Source: Sclerurus mexicanus
Taxonomy: Eukaryota; Chordata; Aves; Passeriformes; Furnariidae
DNA length: 64,000 nt
NCBI GenBank assembly: GCA_013396755.1
Contig: VWZF01007162.1
Location: forward strand, 62,001 to 126,000
Direction of reading: 5' to 3'
In this document: one piece after another, positions 58,501 to 64,000 of the stretch
Numbering within the stretch: position 1 is the stretch's first letter
How the letters are laid out: each line of letters begins with the position of its first letter
Program-made: the position numbers and the translations under genes
Notes under the pieces: model-generated
The model's database searches: none
What the model was told of the DNA's origin: nothing
The model's input: the letters and a program-made list of their open reading frames with translations, nothing else

Positions 58501-60160
58501 AATGTAATTGTTCCCTGATGGTAGTGCTGAATTTAGCTTCCCATCATGACACATGGGATTTTGATAAAATGTACATTATGAAAAAGGTCACAGGAGTAGT
58601 CCAGGAGATACTGCCTTGGTTCTTTGGTTATTTTTCCTTTCCTGTCTTGAATTAGGTGATCCATATCAGCACTAAGGAAATTATGTGGAGTTATGTACAA
58701 TGATAAAACTGAAGTCATATTCCAAACTAAAACAATGGAGCACTGGTCATATTGGGAGTGGAAGCATTTGATTATTAAGTCAATATTTAATGTAATTGGG
58801 TACATGATCTTGCGTCTTTCGATATTTTAACTCTTCCACCTAGCTTCTCCAGTTTATCATGTCTCCATGAGCCTCTTTTCGTACAATCACAAATATGTAA
58901 ATCCACTTTTAGATTGTTTCAGTTTGGAAATATCTACAAACATAATGGAATATGGGTATCAACTTCCAGTGTTTCTGAGACCCTGATGGCCTCATATGTG
59001 TGTCATGTCTACTTTGAGATGTCTTTAGCCCTTTTTCCAACATCCTTTGAACTTGATGACAAAAATTATATATATGGTCTCTTTGGTTTATATATAATTT
59101 CAGGAAATGCTGGATATTAAAAAAGTTAATGTTCCTTTTTTTATTAAGTTTCTGGAGGTGCAACAGCAACAAATTAAATTTTTGTTTGTCTATAGTGTTA
59201 GTAAAGAACAAAAATTCATGTAGGAAACAAAACTTTTAGTTGGTGAGCTATTTTTATAAGAAGGCTTTTCAAAAGAATATTATTTGCCATTCAATAAAGC
59301 TTGGGATGCAACAGAGTCCTTTAGAAATGTCTTTCTCATAAAATCAACATTTTGAAGAGAGGAAAATGTGCAACAGAAAACCAACCCAATAACCTCTACC
59401 CCTTCATTTCTTAAATTTTATTTTTAAAAGAGCATGTCGTGGTTGGGTTCTGAGGAGAAGAGAGATTGTCTGAGAAATTACTGTTGGAGCAATGTTATTG
59501 GTTGGCTAATTTTCAGCAGTATAGAAAGTAAGGAGAAGAGGTTGGTGGGAAAGATTGATACCTCTGTGTGCTGTTTTGTTCTTGTTACTGTTTTCCCCAG
59601 GTCTGTGCAGTCTGTCATCTTTAGGTAATAAATCCCTTTGGCACTGGATTTTGTTACATGAGTTTATCAGAATTCTTCAGCTTTTATTTTATATTTCAAT
59701 GTGACTCTGATTTTCTCTTGAAGTGAATCATGATTTACAGAGAATAAGCACTGGGCAGTCTGTGTAATTGCTGTAAAGTTGGTTTGCTCTGCTGTTACTC
59801 CACAGGCTCTGCCGTTTATGGAAGCTACCTCTCCATCAGGGCAGTGACTGCTCGTCTGCCTCACCTTTATGCGAGCCTTTGCAGGGTGGTGATGGGCTGT
59901 CTGGGGATTGTACTGCTATAACTTATTTTTGCATCCTTTTAGGACTTTAGCTTATTGCCAATGGGTGGAGAATCTTCACGAGACGCAAAAGATGGTTTCT
60001 CTTTTTGGCCCCTTCAGCGACTTGCTGAAGTGGATCTTCTGCCATCTGACCAAAGGAATTGTGAAGCGGGAAATGTACGGCCATGGAATTGGCCGCTTCT
60101 CAGAGGAGGAGATGTACACGCTGATGGAGAAGGACATGCGGACTCTAGCAGGCCTCCTGG
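46295..60160 (+). CDS. FAXC: FAXC, failed axon connections homologue (5' end cut, 3' exons beyond window)
   Basis: Exons 46295-46547, 46895-47030, 51892-52088, 59943-60160, GT-AG and in phase, give about 267 residues of a protein of about 409 in human. The order is: an N-terminal piece (SCVADLSRNRS, FYGAEIVAFPL); a hydrophobic segment [20 protein letters not shown] that looks membrane-spanning; a thioredoxin/GST-N-like part ([49 protein letters not shown]); then the start of the GST-C-like helical part (MVEEHLYWTLAYCQWVEN, IGRFSEEEMYTLMEKDM). The family is metaxin/GST-like. Drosophila fax interacts genetically with Abl in axon development; the vertebrate role is less defined. The final exons (from the DKKYIMG region on) are not in the window. 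Confidence 0.95.
46895..47030 (+). CDS. FAXC: FAXC exon 2
   Basis: The acceptor TTTCTGACAG precedes it. It encodes [20 protein letters not shown] and [19 protein letters not shown], the first strand-helix of the GST-N-like fold with a cysteine in the SPFC position. The donor GTAAAT is at 47031. Confidence 0.96.
47031..51891 (+). other. FAXC intron 2 (4.9 kb)
   Basis: No gene or clear transposon was recognised. The open frames (up to 123 codons, minus strand near 48.7-49.1 kb) look like chance. Confidence 0.6.
51892..52088 (+). CDS. FAXC: FAXC exon 3
   Basis: A long T tract and TTTCTTAG acceptor precede it. It encodes [37 protein letters not shown] and AVTKMVEEHLY, the end of the GST-N-like part and the start of the helical domain. 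The donor GTAAGC is at 52089. Confidence 0.96.
55036..55091. repeat. TG/TA compound microsatellite
   Basis: A GTGTGTG run passes into ATATATAT-type units, interrupted by CC and TTT. Confidence 0.85.
56196..56428 (+). mobile_element. CR1 LINE fragment, 3' tail missing
   Basis: Contains AATATTAGAAAGAGGTTCTT, GAGTGGTTGGGCACTGGAAC and CAGGGAAGTGGTCACAGCAC, matching the CR1 3' region in + orientation and close to the copy at 43710 read on the other strand. It ends before the usual terminal octamer repeats, so it was cut at both ends. The 107-codon frames over it are not genes. Confidence 0.85.
57003..57671 (+). mobile_element. CR1 LINE, 5'-truncated with intact 3' end
   Basis: About 670 bp of CR1 in + orientation: TTGCATCCTGGGCTGCATCA, GAGGGCCACAAAGATGATCA, GGCTGAGAAAGCTGGTGTTG, TTTAGATTAGATGTTAGGAA, then TTCAAGCCAAGCGTTCTATG and the terminal TTCTATGATTCTATGG units. 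It covers the 3' end of the reverse-transcriptase ORF and the 3'UTR. The frame is broken and it is inactive. The 5' edge is approximate. Confidence 0.9.
59943..60160 (+). CDS. FAXC: FAXC exon 4
   Basis: The acceptor CATCCTTTTAG precedes it. It encodes TLAYCQWVENLHETQKMVSL, LTKGIVKREMYGHGIGRFS and MEKDMRTLAGLL. The donor at 60161 is GTAAGG. The helical region corresponds to the GST-C-like part of FAXC. Confidence 0.96.
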
Positions 60161-63100
60161 GTAAGGTACAGTGTGTTGTGTGTGGTCTGTTCAGAGCCCT
60201 CTGTCCACAGGATGAAATTGTCCTCAGGTGCTTCCTGGCAGCTTGATCACATACTCAAATAGTCTCATTTGGGCAGAAGGTAGAGGCTGCACTGCTGCTG
60301 TCATTCAGTGCTATCCCTTGCTCTCGCAGAGACAGTGTTTCTTTCCCCACTGTTTGCTGCCAAATTGTGTGTCTAAAGGCATGAGGCTTTCTTCTCTGAC
60401 CACCAAGTATGTGTGTCTAGAGGAGCAAAACATGGTCTGCAATGTTGTAAGAGCATATTGCTATGTGAATTTAGGAAAACGTAGTGTTTAATTCTGCAAA
60501 TGAAACCTCTTATATTTTTCTGGAGGAGGAGGGTGGGTGTCCCATTTTTTATTTCATGGAACTTGTGGCTATTTAATAGATTGTTATGAGGCTGCTATTT
60601 GAAAACCCTTTGAAGATGTTATTTTGTTGAGCTGAATTTTGTATTTGGCTGGGTTACTAGCTTTATTCAAAGCTCCTAGTAGGTGGTAGTTCTGCATTGT
60701 CAAAATAGGTGGGTTTAGGCTTTTTGGTTATCATGGGTAGATCCCTAGCCTTAAGGTTGACCTCAGTTAGCTAGAATTATATGAACCTCATTTCTGTTGT
60801 GTGGCTGAGGCTGAAATCTGCACTGGAGCTGTTTACACTGTGCATCTTGCCTTCTGGTCTGCTGAGAGCTAAGCATACTGTGTCTGTGTAAAATTTGCAT
60901 TTTGAGGAATTGATTTGGGACAGATTATTGCTTTCCTTGAGCTTGAGTCTCTCTCTTGTGCAAGGAACCAAAAGAGATGGTACCTGTGTGTCCGCTTTGT
61001 CTCCTTATGATTGCTTTGAAGATGGGGCTGAGTGCAGGACAAGAGTGATGTCTCCCTGTCCTGTGCTCCAGAGGGAGTACATACTGTAAGTGCTCTAACG
61101 AGCTAAGTGTGGAGTAGGTGGATGGAGCAAAGTGAGGAATGCCCAGCAGAAGGCAACACTGAGTGATTGCTGAGAACAGGAATTAAAAAATGCTTCTGAA
61201 CTTCCTAGGTGTTCGGAAAGGAAGGTATTTGCAGTAGACCTACATGAGTCTATGTAGAGTTTTCTGTAATTTTGTTTTCTGAAACAAATGTGCTGAGTTG
61301 CTGATTTGGGAACAAGGTGGAAAAATGCACGTAATGTGTGGGCAAAATGGGCAAGAGGAAGGTTTGCGGACAGCTCCTCTTTTGACAATGCTTTCTCATG
61401 TTGCATTTTTTTTGTTAACAAAAATGGTTATCTATTCTAGTGCTGTTTCAAAGAAAACCTGCTTTTTCGAGCTTAAGGGGTCCCTTTTCTTTTAGGGAGA
61501 GGAAGGAAGGGAGCAGCTCATTTTAGGAGGTTTGGTCATACCTGCTACAGAGCTGTGGTCAGCTCAAGGTACACTCCTCAGTGGGACTACTGTTGCTGTA
61601 GTTTTGAGATTGGCACTGTATTGCTCAATGTTCATCACAAAGAGGAATGGTGTTGGATCAGGAGCTGGAGCAAGTTCAGCCTATGACTTGGGAGCTCAGC
61701 AAAACCCCATGGTTCTGGCTAGATAATGTTGGCAGGCTGCAGGGAGTAGCAGTGGATATGTCTATCCAAAATCATCCCTGTCTGCCAAGAGTAGATGGAG
61801 CCTTCAAGAGAAAACTAAAACATGATCCCAAGTACTTGTAAAAGTCTCTTGAGTTGCTTATTTGAAGTCTGCATCCTTCCATCTCTGGAATGTATACTGA
61901 CACTCAGATTTGTAAAATTTTGAGTTCAAAGGGGTAATTTAATCATCTAAACAGATCTCTGTGAATCACACTGCTTGATTGCTGTTTTGAGGCCTGTGCC
62001 TTTTTGCTGGCTGAGGATGGCTTTCTAAAAGCCATACAGTTTTAGTTATGAGATTTCAGCAGGTGGAAGTGCCACCACTTTTATTAGCAATTGCTAGTAG
62101 ATATTAGTCACTATCACAATCTGTTCAAAATCAGACTTGTTTTAAATGAGAGCTTGTCCGATTCCAGCCTGCAGGCAGATGCTTTTCCTAGTTCTTCCTT
62201 CCTTTCTGGGTGACTTGGGTCATCTCTCTGTGAAGGTAAATGCCATAATCAGTCTCTTGCTTTTGTTTTTGATGGTTGAAAAAAGGCACTGTAAATCCTG
62301 AAGCACTTCCATGCTGTGCCAAATTTTTAATGGTATTATACACATATGTTATCAGGAGAGGTTTTGTTCTTACTTCCAGATTGTTCTTGAGTATGTTCCT
62401 GTGTATTTCAGAAAGCCCCAATGAGCATCTGCTGTATTCCTGTTATTTTGCTACATTACAAACTGCATATTGTACATTTTTTTTTGTCTTCCTTTCTGAA
62501 ATGGATGTCACATTAGTCAGTGTGCAGTTACATGAATCATTGTATTTGCCTTTTTGATTATTGGTGAGTTTGTCTACTTTTCACTAATTGCCTTGATTTT
62601 TATTAACATCAGTATGTTCATGTTTTCTTCAGTCAGCCGTTATGGTTGGGTCTAGTAACTGTGGCTTCCAGGAAGTATCCTGGAATGGGGACAGAAGGTG
62701 GGATGCAGACTTCCAGCTTGACTAGGGACTCCCCTGTCTCACTTACTGCCTGCACAGTCTTTGTGAGATTCCCCTCCACATATATGAACCCAAGTGTTTT
62801 CCCAGAAGAGGAAGTTGGGACTTTGGCTGTTAGAGGGCAATCTTAAGAGCTTAAAAAGGATGACTATCATGCAGAATAGCGGCACATACCAAACTGTAGC
62901 TGTCAGTCACCAGACGTATCAGATTAATGCTCCCCATTTTTTTAACAGGGGCTATTAGCATGGGAACAAGAATAACTTTTAAATTCTAAGAGCTGCTTCC
63001 AGAGAATGATAACTTGGCAGCTGACAGTTCTTATGACACTCGTTTTGACGTTCCCAGTCACATCTTGGGTGCCTTTTTTTTAATTTTTCATTTCTGAGAA

Positions 63101-64000
63101 TCATTTTTCTGTCTCCCTTGTACCCATTTCCCTGATAGACTTCTCCAGATCTCTTATAAACCTGGAAATAGGAACTAACCCTCCTGTGATGAATCAGTCT
63201 GCCCCACTGGTATCATCTTGCTCTTTGTCCTGCAGTCTTTAAGCCACAAATGTAATTTCCTTGTATTGTAGCCATTTTCTACTGCCTAGTAGTAGTGTAA
63301 GAAATGGGAAATGAGCATATGAATTAGCAATATATAAACATAAACATTTTGATAATTGTTTAAGAGTCAAAGCAGTGAGCAGTGCCCATAAATCTCTTGG
63401 TGCCCTCTTAGCTTTCTGCCTGCCAGGCTTTTTTGATAGATGGGGATTTTGAGCATGGAGTTGCAGGGCAGCAGCTTCCTGAACTGCATTTTGAAAAGCA
63501 CTGGATGCTTTGTGGAAGGCAGAGGTGCTCAGAGCTGAAACACAGAAGTGGGGCTAACTTGAGTGTGAGCCTCTAAAGTTAGCTGAAATGCCCTGTAGCA
63601 GCCTGTAAGGGCTGTAAATGCTGCTCTTGGAAGGGTGCAGGTCTTCTGCCTATGTATCATAGATCTGCTTTTTTGCCAAGGTTTCTTGACCTAATGCTGA
63701 AGTAGCTAGTTTTGAATTCTCTGGTGCATGTATTTGTAAATAGTGAAGCTGCATGCTCTCAAATTCCTGGGCAATAAATATTTGATCCAGGTCCAGTGTG
63801 ACAAGGTGACATAATTTCCACTGGATTGGCTGGAGGTTGCAGAGAGGTGTTTCAGATGATCAGCACTGTGGCAGCCTTGATGTGACAGGCACTGTGAGTT
63901 CTGGCCTAAAAATGAACACAGAGGCATCAGGTCTATCGGAAAGCCTTCTGGACAAAGGTTGCACTGGAAATTTTGAGAACAGATTGTAACTAGTGGGAGA
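60161..64000 (+). other. FAXC intron 4, continuing beyond the window
   Basis: The next FAXC exon, expected to begin near the DKKYIMG block, was not found in these 3.8 kb, so the intron runs out of the window. No other gene or transposon was recognised. Confidence 0.65.

Larger units (their letters stand above)
52089..59942 (+). other. FAXC intron 3 (7.9 kb)
   Basis: Holds two CR1 fragments (56196-56428, 57003-57671) and a TG/TA repeat (55036-55091). No exon was recognised. Confidence 0.65.

Noticed and set aside
1..64000. CRISPR arrays, operons, tRNA/rRNA genes or a novel defence-type system
   Set aside because: The window is vertebrate chromosomal DNA; nothing of these kinds was seen on either strand.

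Overview
This window is vertebrate nuclear DNA, most likely from a bird. It holds compact, GT-AG spliced, intron-rich genes and several CR1 LINE 3' ends (the typical avian/reptilian retroposon). Three neighbouring genes lie on the + strand in the order PNISR - COQ3 - FAXC, which is the transcriptional order I know from human 6q16.2. I cannot name the species.

Layout: 1-7571 is sequence upstream of the first PNISR coding exon, probably the gene's 5' intron. PNISR (an SR-related nuclear-speckle protein) is complete in its coding part, with 11 coding exons from 7603 to 22580 that join in frame to 823 codons plus stop. A 3 kb spacer leads to a CpG-rich promoter near 25.8-26.2 kb and to COQ3, the mitochondrial ubiquinone-biosynthesis O-methyltransferase. 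COQ3 exons 2-7 are clear (26529/27203 to 32870), but the first exon is missing or only partly visible. A spacer of about 10 kb without recognisable genes follows. A second CpG-rich promoter leads to FAXC (GST/metaxin-like, homologue of Drosophila failed axon connections). Four FAXC coding exons are present (46295-60160) and the rest lies beyond the window.

The three genes do unrelated jobs (RNA processing, coenzyme Q synthesis, axon-related GST-fold protein). I see no operon-like or novel system. The unusual structure is mostly assembly-made. A 357-bp segment carrying COQ3 exon 2 occurs identically on both sides of a 317-N gap. A segment of about 1.5 kb upstream of FAXC occurs twice in tandem, separated and ended by single Ns, with only seven transitions between copies; these look like unmerged haplotypes. 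Both damaged places are GC-rich first exons. Biological points worth a look are a possible COQ3 exon 1 remnant, a second well-placed FAXC start codon, an intronic poly(A) signal in PNISR that would remove exactly its last nine residues, and a GGGCA pentamer tract at the FAXC promoter where the assembly breaks.

Limits: gene identities come from recognising the translated proteins from memory. Non-coding stretches were read by eye, so old repeats, small RNAs and conserved elements may be missed.
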